Positions 44,358 through 59,125 are shown, counted from the first letter of the stretch. The stretch is 64,000 bases of DNA from Mytilinidion resinicola (GCF_010093595.1 NW_022985465.1:463185-527184), one strand, 5' to 3'. Program-made: numbers and translations. Notes: generated by a model not told the origin, from the letters alone.

Positions 44358-45610
44358 CGGGGAGCTGAGATTGATTGTGTGCCGGAGGGCCGGAGGGGAG
44401 CGCCCTCATGTGTATTCCGGCGTCGTGATGGGTGTGAGTTGATGCACCCCAATTCCAATAACTTAACAGCTCCAGATTTTCAATTATGCTGCTACCGGGA
44501 GTGGTCCCATGTGGGCTAGACTGGTGACTGCATGGTGATGAGGAATGATCGTATCCGAGTAATACTGTCACCATATGTGATATTTCCGACCACGTGAGGT
44601 AAGAATTTGGAGGACAATAGATGCCGATTCTATGTAGGAATCTAGCCAGCCTATATACTTGTAGGAGAGCCCCGTGCAGGCCTAACATACACTAGATATA
44701 CTGTAACAAGCGCGCTTACAGTAGATCTATACATCACGTGCCAATACATCACGTGCACGGCAGGCCGAACATCAACCGAACATCGAGAATTCCACACATA
44801 TTCTGAGGAAGTGGATTTTCACGAGGGACTTTGAAAAGTTCATTACAGCGACCTTCTATCAGTACAAAGGAGTTGACATGCGGTTGCGCGTACTGCTAGA
44901 TATGGTGGTGTATTGCATACGACTTATCAAGGTGTTTGTGAGAATGGCTAGGTCGTCCCCCGTTGCGGGGCGTTTAAGGTTCTCCAGATTCTCCCTCACC
45001 ACCCATCATCATAACCGCGACCTCAGAAGATATTTCCACCAATTCCAGCTCACTCTGTACCGGCCAACTTGCACGGCTATCATTAATCGAACGATCAGGC
45101 CAGATTCAATCCATATATCCGAGCATACCGGCCACAGCAAGTGGGCGACAGCCCGACTCTCCGCAACGTCCCGCAGAGCCTGGAAGCTTGGCGCGAGCAC
45201 GCCATCAGCAGCCAACGGCGGCTGAACGCAGCGAACCCGCCAGACTGCACCGGGCGTAGGTCGGAGGCGTAGCCGATGGAGTGGCTAACGACAAGAGGAT
45301 ACGGTAGCAGGTGGCAAGGCTGGGAATGATATCGTCATGGCTTCGAAAAGCGTCGAAGAGCTGCATCGGTGAGCGTGGCAGAGTGGCCGAAGAGGCTCAT
45401 GAAATGCCCGAGCCCCCCGCAAGCCCGGCAGCGCCTCATCACGCAAGGCACGAGGAAACGTCACAGCGATGCTCAGGCACCACCAGATTCCCTGGCGGGC
45501 GGCGCCTTAGTCAGGTGTATCCACGCCCTCTGATTGGCTGCAGGCGGAGCATTTCGTTGTTCGGGCACGCTGGGGCTCATGGCGCTAAAATTGCGTGCTC
45601 GAGAAAAACT

Positions 45611-45620
45611 ATGGTGCCTT
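45611..45620. promoter_or_regulatory. Candidate Cys3/MetR-type bZIP site
   Basis: ATGGTGCCTT matches 9 of 10 positions of the consensus ATGRYRYCAT bound by the sulfur regulators Cys3/MetR. It lies 228 bp before the PAPS reductase ATG. Confidence 0.3.
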
Positions 45621-45791
45621 CCACCGTGATTTCAAAGGCCCCGATGGCGGCCGTCAATATATACGACCTGTCCTCTTCTTACACGACACTCTCCTCCTCA
45701 CACCACCCACATCTGCATCCCACGAAAAAGCCCCAATCCAGCGCTTTACGAGAAAAAAACCAGAGTCTGCACGCTTCTGGCTACCGTCGAG

Positions 45792-45797
45792 CACGTG
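45792..45797. promoter_or_regulatory. CACGTG palindrome before PAPS reductase
   Basis: A single CACGTG hexamer lies 42 bp before the ATG. In budding yeast this is the Cbf1 site of MET genes; its use in this fungus is inference. Confidence 0.25.
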
Positions 45798-45838
45798 CCC
45801 TCGCCAAACCCTACTATTGTCTTCGCTTCTTCGACAAC

Positions 45839-46800
45839 ATGACGTCCACTGTCTACGATGAGCCGTACGAGGAGGATGTGAAGACGAGGAACGTCGAGTC
45901 GGGATACGCCAGCGGTGCTTCCGAAGACGATTCATTGCCCGAGGTCTCCTTCAGCAAGCAACACCTCAAGTTCCTCAACTCGCAGCTGCAGAGGGCTGAG
46001 CCTGAAGGTATGTTGCCATTGCCTCACCCCACTATGTGCGGGGTATATGCTGACCTGGTATAGCTATTCTCCAATGGTGCATCATGACCCTGCCGAGTCT
46101 ATACCAGACCACGGCGTTTGGTCTTACTGGTCTGGTCGCCCTAGACATGCTGTCCAAGATCACCACTCCCATCAAGCCCAATGTTGATCTCATCTTCCTC
46201 GACACTCTCCACCACTTCGACGAGACGCTTTCCCTGGTTGAACGCGTCCGAAAGAACTACCCCCGCTTCACCCTCCACGTCTACAAGCCGGAGGGCGTCG
46301 AAACCGCCGATGAGTTCGCCTCCAAGCACGGCCAGACTCTCTGGACGAAGAACGAAGAGCTCTACGACTACGTCGCCAAGGTCGAGCCCGCTCAACGCGC
46401 CTACTCCGAACTCCAAGTCAAAGCCGTGCTCACCGGCCGTCGTCGTAGCCAAGGCGGCAAGCGCGGCGACCTCGACATCATCGAAGTCGACGAGGCGGGC
46501 CTGATCAAGATCAACCCCCTCGCCAACTGGTCCTTCAAGCAGGTGCAGGAGTACATCCACGCCAACAACGTGCCGTACAACGACCTGCTTGACCGCGGCT
46601 ACAAGAGCATCGGCGACTGGCACTCTACTCAGCCCATTGCGGAGGGCGAGGACGAGCGAGCGGGTCGCTGGAAGGGTCGCACCAAGACGGAGTGCGGGAT
46701 CCACAATCCCAAGTCGAAGTACGCCCAGTTTCTGAGGCAGCAGGAGGTCAAGCGCCAAGAAGAGGAGTTGGCGCTGGGGCTGCAGATATCTGTGGCGTGA
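45839..46800 (+). CDS. MET16: Phosphoadenosine phosphosulfate (PAPS) reductase
   Basis: Reduces PAPS to sulfite with thioredoxin, the third step of sulfate assimilation (cytosol). Exon 45839-46007, intron 46008-46063 (GTATGT, branch CTGAC, TATAG; 56 nt), exon 46064-46800; 301 residues, normal for the fungal enzyme. Conserved blocks: SFSKQHLKFLNSQL, AILQWCIMTLPSLYQTTAFG, FLDTLHHFDETL, TGRRRSQGG, and KTECGIH with the catalytic Cys at about residue 267. It is followed in the same orientation by ATP sulfurylase, the first enzyme of the pathway. Intact. Confidence 0.95.
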
Positions 46801-47598
46801 GGAGGTGATTCGATTGGGTTGTTCTCTCTATTGCTTTGTCAGTCCAAGCATCTTAGCATTGGCGTTTTTGTCTTTTTGAGCGTTTTGCATGGCTCCATGA
46901 TCATTGGAGGTGGGGACCAGCGGCATCTCTCTTTCTGAGTACTACCAAAATGGGAAGCCGGAAAAGAAGGATAGAAAAAGCCGACGCAGGCAGCTAGAGT
47001 AAGACCTGTAAATGAAACAAAATTTCTAACTCTGAAGCATGAAGCTGGACGTGAAATGAAATGAAGCTCCGGGGACGTCCCACGTATACGGGACGTCTGT
47101 TGATTTCCTGCTGGTGTCACACTCCACGATCCCGCGCCATCGATCACGCAATCAGTGCCGCGAATTTGCGGGCCTGCCGCAGGACCAACGAGACCAGACT
47201 TTTTTTTTCTTCTTGACGGCAAATCCATGGGGCTGGCTTGGGTAAGCTGGGCCTGACATCCCACTCCGGTCATCCGCCGATGCGGGTAAAATATTTCGTG
47301 GAGTCCTCTCTTTCTTAACATTCACCGCTTACCTGCCTCCCAAAGCGCACCCCGACAATCGAATCTCGTCCAAACGGGCCTTCATACGCGGTTTTCTCGA
47401 AACGGACAAGGATCCTCGGTGGATGACGTGCGCGGCAGACGAACGCCTCTAGCCACCGCTGACTAGGACGCGAATTGATTGCCCGCGAGTTCTCGAGAGA
47501 CTTCATACAAAGCCATTGAGGCCCCAAAACAGCATATCCTCATTCCAAACCTCACCTCTCTCTCCTCCTACACCCAAACTCCCGAAATCTCTTGAACG
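46801..47598. other. Intergenic between the two sulfate-assimilation genes
   Basis: 3' region of PAPS reductase and promoter of ATP sulfurylase. CTGGTGTCAC at 47111-47120 matches 8 of 10 positions of ATGRYRYCAT (Cys3/MetR-type site). A T run (TTTTTTTT, about 47200) is also present. The minus frame at 46839-47321 is not considered real. Confidence 0.45.
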
Positions 47599-49730
<2,132 letters not shown>

Positions 49731-50629
49731 GGGGTTTGGAAATGAGGGGTTAGGAGAAGGGGGGAAGGGGAGTGAGGGGATGAAAGGCACGGTATGGGAT
49801 GCGGTCGATTGCCGAGGATGCCTTTGATTCCCTTCGATTTAAGCACTGAATAGATGGATAGATGGATGGATGAATGGGCTTTCTCCTCCACCTTTTTCGG
49901 ATTATCAAAAATTAGAGCTCCCCGATAGACATTACACACCGTTTCCGAAACCATGAAATGACAACTTTGCTCCAAAACTATCTTCACAACGCGCGTAACT
50001 AAAAAAAACTCCGCAATGGCCATTTTAGTTCGTTAGTAACCCGAGCCCAATGCTTCCCCGAAGCATAGCAAAAGTGGTGGCCCACGTACTCTAGAGACTC
50101 GGCAATAAAAGGTGGGACGTTCTGAGAACCAGACTAGTTAGCCCGTTTTAGAGTTCCAACCAGCCGACAGAACTTCCCCGCCGCAGATCTTGGACGTTGT
50201 GGAGCGAGCAAGGCCAGCAGTGCCAAGCGGGCGGCGGCATCTTGCATGGAAATGTGGCGCGTGGGGTAGGGGAGGGCGCTGATGTGCGGCAAGGGGCGTC
50301 CCAAGGTTATCTGCTGCCGAGGATTGCGTGACGAGGATAATTACTGCTTTGGGAATTGGGGAGAGGGGGTTCGCGTGGGCGGTGAGTTAAGCAGTTGATG
50401 TTTGAAAAAGCTCTTGGAGGGGTGGGTGGTGTTTTGAACGTCTTAGTTGGGGCGTCTGCATATATTGGGCTCTTTCATTGATGTATCTGGGGTTTCTTCT
50501 CGCACGCACAGCTTGAGTTGCTGTCCTAGATGCTCGAGTGGCGAGAACGCGACAAGAGGCAGCGCAGCGATACCACCCTATCTAAACCCACCACCACGCG
50601 TCCCGCTATTGTACTTCCCTCAGCGAGTC
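49731..50629. other. Intergenic between convergent genes
   Basis: No gene supported. 3' flanks of ATP sulfurylase and of the SET gene; some G-rich low complexity near 49740-49790 and a short ATGGATAGATGG-type repeat near 49850. Confidence 0.5.
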
Positions 50630-52201
50630 TCAGGCTCCACCACCACCACCACCACCAGCCCCCTTCACAATCGCCCCAATCTGCCTCCACCGCTGCACCA
50701 GCATCTCTTTCTGCTCCAACCCCCCTATCCCCAGCCCCTCCACCTCCTCCGCCGCCTGCATAACAACTCTCTGATACGCCTCCAGCAGCGTCCGCAGCTG
50801 CGCATCGATAAGCGCCTGGTCGCCCGCGCCGTCGTCCGCCCCGCTCACGAAGGCCACGTAGCGCCGCGGCGGCAGGTGCAGCAGGCGCAGCGCGGCTTGG
50901 GTGCGGTGGCAGGCGCCGGCGGGGGAGAGGGTGTAGGTGCCGTAGAAGCCGTCCTCTTTGAGGGTTGAGATGGCGGAGGCGGGGAGGGAGGGGAGGAGGA
51001 GGGCGTCGAGGGTGGTGGTGTCGGCGGCGTTGGGGGAGAGGATGAAGCCGTCTGGGAGGGGTTAGTGGGGCGTTTGGGGGGGTGGGGGTGGAAGGGGGTG
51101 GGGGGGATGGGAAGGATGGGGACAAATACGAACATTCGACGAGCAGGAAGTCGTTCGTGTGAGCGCCGTAGGAGACGTAAATCTCTTCTCCTGCTTCTGT
51201 TGTGAGAGATGGGGGTGGTTAGCGAGGGTTTAAATCTGCGGTTAGGGGATTGGGGACGTTACTGTAGTCCCGATTCGTAGTGACGGTGTACCCTTTCGAG
51301 TCGTATTTGGGTTCACACTGCTCTTGTTAGCATTCAACCCCCATCAAACGTTCAGACGGCAAGCATCAACAAGTAAGTTTGAGAGAGGTCAAGCTTACTC
51401 CCTGGTCCGCATGATTGAAGTAGTCGAGAAACGGACACATAGCATAGCAGTCATCTGCCGTAAGACTCTGCCGCTTTCTTGGTAATCGAGCTGCGGGCAC
51501 GTTGGGGTAGTCCCAGTAGAAGCAACGCGTGTTGACGATGAGCCAAGCATAAGTGAAGAAGCTGAACGTGGTGGAAGGCAGGAGGGGCTGGGCGGCGCGC
51601 CAGTCTTTGGCTAGTTTGGCTTTTTGGGCAGAGAGGAGGTCTGTGGGGGTTTAGAACGATGAGAACCGCGAAGCTCGATTTTGGACGAGAGGTGAAGAAA
51701 AAGATCACAATGGAGTAGTATAGAAGAAAGAAAGCACAAACCTTTCGCGGGCCCTGGGAGCAACTCCTGTAACTTCTCCCCCCAATTCAGGGGCATGATA
51801 CTCTTGAAGTCTTCCTCGCTCGGCCAACATTCTTGCCACAGCCTATGCCCTGACTCCTTCTCTTCATACTCTTTTACCAAGAACGCAGCTAGTCTCGCGT
51901 GAATCGAGAGGTTACTCGGGAACTTGTGCTTTCGCACCGCGGCAGAGTCGATGGATATTAGAGTCTTGGCGGGCACGAGGACGAGTCTTTCTCCTTTCTT
52001 GAAGATTTAGTTTGGGCGTGGCTTATGAGGGATGGTAAGGGAAAGAAGTGGGATACAGACTTTAAGGTCCCGCGCAGCTACTATACCCATGCCGCGTCCG
52101 ACGAATTTCGCGGGCGCGACACCGTTCATGAGGATGCCTTGCGAGGAGGCCCATTTTACAAAGGTGTCGTGGATTTCACCAGGGGGTAGAGCGGCGGCCA
52201 T
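50630..52201 (-). CDS. SET-domain protein lysine methyltransferase (RLSMT/SETD type)
   Basis: Six exons: 52201-52061, 51997-51742, 51640-51399, 51317-51263, 51196-51134, 51051-50630; 392 residues. It begins with [27 protein letters not shown] (SET-N: substrate and cofactor loop) and ends the SET core with [18 protein letters not shown] (residues 205-211, AdoMet-binding NH motif) and [15 protein letters not shown] (catalytic Tyr region). This is the Rubisco-LSMT/SETD3/RKM class, which in fungi methylates ribosomal proteins or elongation factors. The exact target is unknown. A C-terminal substrate-binding helical part follows, with a poly-Gly end. All five introns are in phase and the short exons 4 and 5 are needed to complete the SET core. 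Confidence 0.88.
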
Positions 52202-52461
52202 GATTGCGTTGAAGCTTGATTCATGGGGTTGAAGGAGGAACAAGGTCGGAGGTGCGTATTTTGAGAAAGGCTGGATGTGATTGAGTCATACCCGCGATGG
52301 ATCCATGGATGGTGTTTTTGAGCCCTAAATGCCTGAGGCAGAAACAATGAAGTTTATCGATTTCTACCCGCTGTGTCCAAGCTTCATCGAACGACAGTCG
52401 TGCAGTTCGTCTCGTCTACAAAGGCATAGCATTTGTCCTATCCATCCAATCCAACCTCACA
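52202..52461. promoter_or_regulatory. Shared divergent promoter, SET gene / COQ4
   Basis: 260 bp between the two start codons, transcribed away from each other. No specific motif assigned. Confidence 0.5.
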
Positions 52462-53401
52462 ATGGCCGTCCCATTAAGGCCTTCATTAAGTAGAATAGCT
52501 GTCTCATTCTCATCCTCATCCATCGCCGCCCGATCCCTCCCCCCAGCCAGCTCCCGCTGCTTCTCCCTCCTCAACCGCCCACCCCCAAACTACGACGGCC
52601 ACATCCCCCTCACCAAGATCGAACGCGCCGCCTTAGCCATTGGCTCCGGCCTCCTCTCATTTCGCGATCCCGGCCGAGGTGGTAAGTTCCCAAACCCCAT
52701 CCCACCTCCCCCTCACCTCACCAACTCACACCCCCCCAGACCTCATCGCCGCCCTCGGCGAAGCCACCGCACAACCCTTCTTCATCTCCGCCCTGCGCAA
52801 CCGCATGCTGCGCTCGCCCACCGGCCGGCGCATCCTGCGCGCGCGCCCGCGCATCACCTCCACCACGCTCGACATCCCCGCGCTGCGCGCCATGGCGCCC
52901 AACACGCTCGGCTACGCGTACGCCGACTGGCTGGACCGCGAGGGCGTGTCGCCCGACACGCGCGCGGCGGTGCGCTACATCGACGATGCCGAGTGCGCGT
53001 ACGTGATGCAGCGGTACCGCGAGTGCCACGACTTCTACCACGCGCTCGTGGGCCTGCCCGTGTTCCGCGAGGGCGAGGTGGCGCTGAAGGCGTTTGAGTT
53101 TGCGAATACGGGCCTGCCGATGACGGGGCTGAGCGTGTTTGCGGCGCTGACGCTGAAGCGGAGGGAGTGGGAGCGGTTTTGGGGCGTGTATGGGCCGTGG
53201 GCGGTTAGGAATGGGTGGCTGGCCGGGGATGTGATTAATGTGTTCTGGGAGGAGGAGTTGGGGACGGATGTGGGGGTGTTGAGGAGGAGGTTGGGAATTG
53301 AGAAACCGCCGGATTTGAGGGAGATCAGGCGGAAGGAGAGGGAGAAGAGGAAAAGAGAGAAGGCGGAGAGGGAGAGGAGGGATGGGGGTGTTGCGTTATA
53401 G
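52462..53401 (+). CDS. COQ4: Ubiquinone biosynthesis protein COQ4
   Basis: Mitochondrial matrix-side inner-membrane protein needed for coenzyme Q synthesis; it organises the CoQ complex and acts in ring C1 modification. Exon 52462-52681, intron 52682-52739 (GTAAGT to CCCAG, 58 nt), exon 52740-53401; 293 residues. The N-terminus is a Ser/Arg-rich mitochondrial targeting sequence. [17 protein letters not shown] (H170, D171, H174, E186) is the HDxxHx11E metal motif of the family. [20 protein letters not shown] and [16 protein letters not shown] are other conserved blocks. The C-terminal ~30 residues are a Lys/Arg/Glu-rich extension. Intact. Confidence 0.95.
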
Positions 53402-53534
53402 CTTTTTGGTGTGTAATTGTACAGTCAAGAAGAGGTAAGCTGATGTGTATGATTACTCGAGAAGCAACTTTTGATTTTGACCAAGGTGATAATGCTACAG
53501 GGAGGTATCTATATACAGGGAACCATTAGGTCCC

Positions 53535-54833
53535 TCACTTGGCCTCCTTCTCAGCCTTCTTCGCAATCTCCTCCGCCTTTTCTGCCTTCTTCGACAAGAC
53601 CTTCGAAACCTCATTCACAGTCTCCTTCAGCAGATCCTCCGCCTCCTTCCCATGCTTTTGCGCAACCTCGCTGAGCGACTTGAGCTGGGGCACGAGCTTC
53701 TCCGCGCCCGGTACCATGTTGAGATACGTATCCAGTCCTCCCAATCGACTGTCCTTGGCCTTCCCTGCTGCATCTTTCACATACTTCTCCAGATCCTCGG
53801 TGTTGCCTGAGTTTACCGCATTCTTCACCTTGTCCCATAGTTCGCCCATGTCCCCTTTCATCAACGAGTCTTTATTCTCCTCAACCAGCTCCTTGACTTT
53901 CGGGTTCTTGTCGAGGTAAGGCTTCGCCTGCTCGATGCCCTTCCTCCACGCCTCATCTCTCAACTTCTTCACCAACTCGATCTTCTCGTCAACCACCTTC
54001 TTGATCTTCGTAGCCGTATCGGCGCTGAGACCGCTGCTCATGATATCCTTGATCTGGTCAAAGGTCTGATCGACCTGCTTCTTAGTTTCCGGTCCGTACT
54101 GATCGCCCATCTGCTTCAGCTGGTCGACGGAACCGCCAACTTTCGACTTAATCTCAGGGTGGTTGTTCAAAATATCCTGAGCGGCATCACCCGCAAGCTC
54201 CATAATCTGGGCAATGCGCTTCTGGATAATATCCCATGCCTAAGAAAAATCTGCAATTAGCCGATTGCTCGACCCAGCACAAAAAAGGGTAAAGAGAAGG
54301 TGGATACACACCTCCGCCGCCGTCTGCAGCGTCATCTCCTTCCCCGCAACCTCCCTCAGCTCCTCATACGCCTCCCGCACAATCCCATCCACCTCGTCCC
54401 CATGCTTCACCCGCACGCTATCCAGATCGTCAAACGCCGTGTCCACGTACCCCTTCGCGCCGGGGATGAACGCCGCGTAGCTCTGCGTCGTCGCGCGCAG
54501 CCACTCGAGTGCTTCGTTGGGCTCCGGCGCTGCCTCTTGCAGCTTGGTTTTCGTTGAGGCGAGTGACGTGGAGATGGAGTTGGAGGTCGAGACGAGGTTT
54601 TTGGCGCCAGAGAAGTGGTACCAGGCGTACCCGCCCGCGAAGACGAGGCCGCCGCCGGCGAGGCCGCCGACCAGGGCGCCGCTGGAGGAGCTGGCGGGGG
54701 CGGAGGTGGGGGTAGTGTGGTTGGGGTTGGGGATGCCGGTGGATTGGAACTGCTTTTGCGTGGTTGGGCGGATTTGGGGCGTGCGGCGGGAGAGGAGGCG
54801 GGCGGAGCGCGCGGCTGTTCTTGTGGCGAGCAT
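53535..54833 (-). CDS. Mitochondrial-targeted helical protein (LEA/apolipoprotein-like)
   Basis: Exon 54833-54312, intron 54311-54240 (GTGTGT to TCTTAG, 72 nt), exon 54239-53535; 408 residues. It starts with a typical presequence (MLATRTAARSARLLSRR), followed by a membrane helix (ALVGGLAGGGLVFAGGYAWY). A long amphipathic Lys/Glu/Ala-rich helical part follows with repeated KELVEENKDSL/KKLRDEAWRKG-type segments and a KKAEKAEEIAKKAEKEAK end. No enzyme motif. It resembles conserved fungal proteins annotated only by low-complexity LEA or apolipoprotein matches; the role is unknown. Tail-to-tail with COQ4, 134 bp apart. Confidence 0.75.
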
Positions 54834-56842
54834 GATGGGGGCGGTTGGTGTGGTTGGGGGAGTTTGGGGAGAGAAATTGAGGACGTTGAGGAGGTATGAG
54901 TTCAGTAGACTCGAAGTAAGGTTCAATTGAAAGTGAGAAAGTTGGAACTTAGTGAAGAGTTCATGAATTGGAATGAAAACGAAGAAGGAGCAAAGAAAAT
55001 AGAATGCCAAGTCATTTCGGCGCTTGTTTACTTGCCTGACGTAGCCGGTGTCAGGTACTTTGTACGCTTGAAGTACGTAGTTCGCATGTCATTGCACGAG
55101 CAAATTTCCAAGGATGTGCTGCAAGGAACAGTCCATCGTCATCGCGTGTCCCCGCAAGATCCTTTAGCCGCATCGTTATCGTAGATCGTTATTAAAATTC
55201 AGTATAGGACGTCGTGTTGTGTTGAAAAGCTTCAAGCTGTGATTCATGTTGATTTTCGAAATCCGTGTTGCTTTGTGTTCCAAGGTTGATGGCCCTTTGA
55301 GATTTTTGCTGAGCGCTCCCAAGGTTCTCTAATCGGCTATAAGAAAAGAACATGAGCGATTTTCGAGTTCTACCATATGCAAATACTCCCGCAGTAGAAT
55401 TTTACATTGGACCTCCAGGATATCCGGACCAAAATATAATAGGAATCTGCCAAGATCCTGTTCCATGATTCCATCCAATCCGGCTCCAGAATGATCCAGT
55501 CCATTGCGATCACTGCCCGTGGGCGTTCAAAGGGTGCGACGTTGCTCTGGGAAGGCCAACCTCTCGGATCGGTTGAAACTCAGCCTCGCTGCAAGGCAAC
55601 CGCGACGCTCACCGGTTGTTGCCAGATTACCGCATTGTACAGCAACAGATGCGGACGGATTGGTAAATGACCCATGTTGTGCGAAGACTCGAGAGGTTCT
55701 TGCATTCATTGCTTTTGGCTTGCCTGGTGTCCTCCGATTGCGACTGCCTGCATAAATCGCCACTCAAAGATAAGCGTGCTTCAATCTTCAGCCACTTTAC
55801 AAGCCATCATCGCCAGTGTACGCCAAATCCGATGATCTCTCGTCAGGCTGATCTGAGGACGACCCAACCCGCAGACCCTTAGAACCCCATACATGACCAT
55901 CGTTGACTAAGAGCAATAAAGTGAGCAGAAATAGGTGTAACCTTTATCTTGCGATGCATCGCCCTGCCATTCCCGAGTGACTGATCGTATTAATTAAAAC
56001 AGTGATGGGCATGGACGTGGAGGCCTCCATGCTCCAATAGACTACTCCACGCCCATGGACCATAGAGTGCTCCGGGGCACTCCTCAGGCACCAATGATGC
56101 CTGACGACGATGTCAACCTTGGTTTCAGGGTTCTGTGCCCCCCCCCCCCCCAACAAGTCCGTACAGTGCCCACAGGCCATCCGGACAGTGCCCATGGGCC
56201 ATCTGGCCTCTGGCCATCTGCAACTCGTCGCTCCCATCAGCTGTCGCGAAGGCATTGTAGAAATAAGATGCTTATTCAGGTCCTACCAGGAACCCTGATG
56301 AGTCCTCCGGAGGGCATCCTTGCCCATTACTGAATTAAAATCGACAGATAGGCTCCATCATTGGGAAGGACAAGGAAATTAACGGACGCAGCATTGGGGC
56401 CACTTAGTTGCCACGGTTCTTTGCGCGCGTCACACTGTGCTTGGTGGAAAGGGAACGTGCTTCGAGGCATGCAGCTTGCTGCCCCGTCGGCATCCACACG
56501 AGATGAAGCCTCGTTCTTCGGGCGCCGTAAGAGCTCTGCAAATCGAACTCGGCTCACGTCAGACTTCGGGTAGTGTCACCAACCAGGCTTTTGCAATGTA
56601 ATTGACAGATCGTTCATCCTTTTGGGATGCCGCCAATTCTGCGGAGACAGCCTTGCATGATGCATTTAGCAAGCCGCGGATCCTCCCTTGAGGGTTCGTC
56701 TGACCCTCGTTCTCCTTTTGCTCCACAATTTCCCCTCCCCCTCCAACGCTAGAGTGTCTGCCCAAGTGGGAAAAAAATGGACAAGCGTGAAGCTATCACG
56801 GCGTCTAACCTTGGGCCGGTAGTCAGCTTGCTGACCTAGATC
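54834..56842. other. Long intergenic region
   Basis: Only short conflicting frames (for example 55504-55755, 55944-56255, 56666-56902) without domains. A homopolymer of 14 C lies at 56138-56151, and an imperfect repeat (CACAGGCCATCCGGACAGTG / CATGGGCCATCTGG) follows it. No tRNA-like boxes noticed. Confidence 0.45.
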
Positions 56843-57880
56843 ATGGTGGCCTCGGTTGTCATCGCGGTTGGTATCAAGGTCACCCTGTCGTCCATCGTCC
56901 ACAGAAAGCGCATTACGGAAGACATTGCTCTAATTCTCGCGACGGTAAGAACTAAAGATCCTTCATAGAGCGGATGACGCTAATCACAATCCATCCAGGG
57001 CTTCAGTATTGGCTTCTCGATTTCATTGTCTCTTGCCGTGGCAAACGGAATCGGGCAACATCAGGACGCATTGTCATCGCATCAGCTAAAGTCGTTGCAG
57101 AAAGCCGTTTACTCTGCCAATATCCTGCTTATTCTGGTCTCAAGCTGTGTACAGGCGTCAATTCTCTCCTTTCTCCACGAGATCACACCGGACCGTCTCC
57201 ACCGAAGGTTGATTTATGGTGTGGCGGGCTTCATCGCCCTGTTCTTCATCCCATCTTTCTTCGTGGCCGCTTTTCCTTGTCATTCACCCGATGTGTGGGG
57301 AGTCCTGGGGGCTCAATGCATCGACCAACTCTCCTTTTGGGAAGCATTCGCGGGGGTGAACCTTGTGATTGAAGGCACCTTGATTCTTCTTCCTGCCCTC
57401 ATGGTCCATCCCTTGATGATGAACAGAAGACGGAAGGTCATAGTGATCAGCGGCTTCGCCGCTCGGCTCACGTACGTATTCCGAACGTGCTGGGGATCTT
57501 CGAGAGACTCGCCAGGCAGCTAACATCGAGAAAGGGTCATCGGAGCTTTCGTAGCACAGCTCTACGAAGCTCAAAGCTTGAAGACCCACATTCTTGATTG
57601 GACTTTTCACGCTTGGAAATACCTCCTGACCATGGTGTTTGTGCAGGGACTCAGCATCATCACAGTCTGCATCCCCTACATTAGGAATTTGCTTCTGGGC
57701 ATGGAGTCAGGCATGATACAGACCGGCCATTTCAAGTTGCCGAACAGGCGCAGCATTGACACTGAGATTTCCCTTCAACCTATCGCAATCGGCAAGATGA
57801 GTACCAACTCATTCGGTAACGCAAGAACAAAATTGGAAGTTCCTGCTACTTGCCATGGGAAAAACGATGGTCACGTTTGA
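56843..57880 (+). CDS. Rhodopsin-fold membrane protein (Pth11-like family)
   Basis: Exons 56843-56944, 56999-57471 and 57535-57880; 306 residues. The introns are 56945-56998 (GTAAGA to ATCCAG) and 57472-57534 (GTACGT, branch GCTAAC, AAAG). Seven membrane segments can be counted, starting with VASVVIAVGIKVTLSSIV and ALILATGFSIGFSISLSLAV and ending with YLLTMVFVQGLSIITVCIPY. Layout, the loop ending AFPCHSPDVWG and the cytosolic tail match the fungal rhodopsin-like domain of Pth11-type orphan receptors, which in plant pathogens sense surface cues. The N-terminus before helix 1 is very short, so an upstream exon may exist. Ligand unknown. Confidence 0.75.
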
Positions 57881-59125
57881 AGGAGGGCATAATACTTGGG
57901 GCACGAATTCATTCCGGGCATCTACCGTAGCTCAGCCGACAGATACAAGGCTGGCATCTCCTACCCGCCCCAATGATAAATCGCTTATTGTTGGATAAAA
58001 ATTCTAGAAATTTGTCTTTAACAGCCTCCTTTGTTGTCAAATATGGGTGAAACTCGAATAATACGGAGGGGACCTGTGGAATGAAGTCGATTATATTTCA
58101 TCCAACACAACCCGGCCAAGCCACCCCTGATAGTGCAGGGTCGCTGGCCATCTCAAGCAGGACGGATCTATATATGTGAGATCTCACGTCCCGCTGTTCT
58201 CCAAATCCGGCGGATGCGGGATAGCAAGCTGTAAGCCACCAGCGCCTCAACGTAGAGAGTGTGGGGGAGCTCGAGGGCAGGGCCCCGGTACCTAGTGAGG
58301 ATCTCAGAAGCGGGGATTGGTTGTCGATCTTCTTTGACTTGTGGGGGTTGCATCATGCAGTCTGCTGACCTGATCAACCCATGGTGTATGTACGAATACG
58401 AGCAAATGTGGGAAATCTGTGTATCAGTAATTGGGAGCAGGCTGCCTTATCGACGGGTCGCGACTGGTCCGACGGTCAACTCTGGTCCAGGGCTATCCTT
58501 TCGACTGGGTCCGGAGTTCGACTAATTACGAATTAGTCTTCCTCAGCCTCGTCGCGGTCGACTAGTCGCCCAACGCCGCCCGACAGCGCTACAAAGTCTT
58601 GGCATGGTGTTGGAGGAATCAGATCAGTCCCTTTGGTATTACTCGTTAGATATTAGACGTAGTAATCTTAAAACCTCAACATCCAACTGGCTGCTAATGA
58701 TGTTATCTAGTCGGTAGGCCGTTGTCGACGATGGAGTTTGTTTGCTTGTGTCGTAACAAATGGCTTGTCTTGTGTCGCCCCAAGGCTGTGATTAGGGAAG
58801 CGTCAGGTCTGAAGCCACGCTCGGTGCCACCTGCACCAGCATCAGATCATCACACTCTCATCAGCCTTCCGTCAGCTCACAGCTTCCGAAAGGGAAATGC
58901 CGGTGCGCCTCGTTCTCAGCCATCACTTGTGTTGCACAACATCAAACCCCGGTCCCCGAGACGAGTTACCTTGTTTTCACGCGGCTCTTTCGATGTCTTT
59001 GCCTTCTTCGTCTTTCTTCAATTCCAGGTCCCACACGTGTCGTATCAGTATAAGGTACTTGTCCTCGTCGCATCTTTTCACAGCATTTCAAAAGTTTCCA
59101 CGGCATATACGCTCTCGACAGCCCG
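57881..59125. other. Intergenic, nothing supported
   Basis: Short overlapping frames only. Contains the beginning of the accessory right-hand part. Confidence 0.45.

Larger units (their letters stand above)
44358..45838. other. Intergenic upstream of PAPS reductase
   Basis: No gene supported (frames at 44878-45225 plus and 44227-44688 minus have no domain). The frame upstream of the PAPS reductase ATG is open to 45311 but unlike the family. Candidate sulfur-regulator sites are listed separately. Confidence 0.45.

Noticed and set aside
45311..45838. Upstream extension of the PAPS reductase frame
   Set aside because: Open by chance; the family N-terminus begins near the ATG at 45839 and the extension has no resemblance.
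46141..46758. 205-codon minus-strand frame opposite PAPS reductase
   Set aside because: Antisense shadow of a well-identified gene with strong third-position GC; no domain.
46839..47321. 160-codon minus frame between the sulfate genes
   Set aside because: No domain, and lies in the promoter/terminator interval of two real genes.
50447..51135. Long Pro/Ser/His frames on both strands over the SET gene's last exon
   Set aside because: Composition artefacts of CCT/CCA-rich introns and the poly-Gly coding end; the SET exons explain the region.
54509..54930. Plus-strand frames opposite the mitochondrial helical protein
   Set aside because: Antisense to the presequence-bearing exon; low-complexity Gly/Arg/Val.
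56138..56151. Run of 14 C residues
   Set aside because: Plain homopolymer in intergenic DNA; length may be unreliable, no function inferred.
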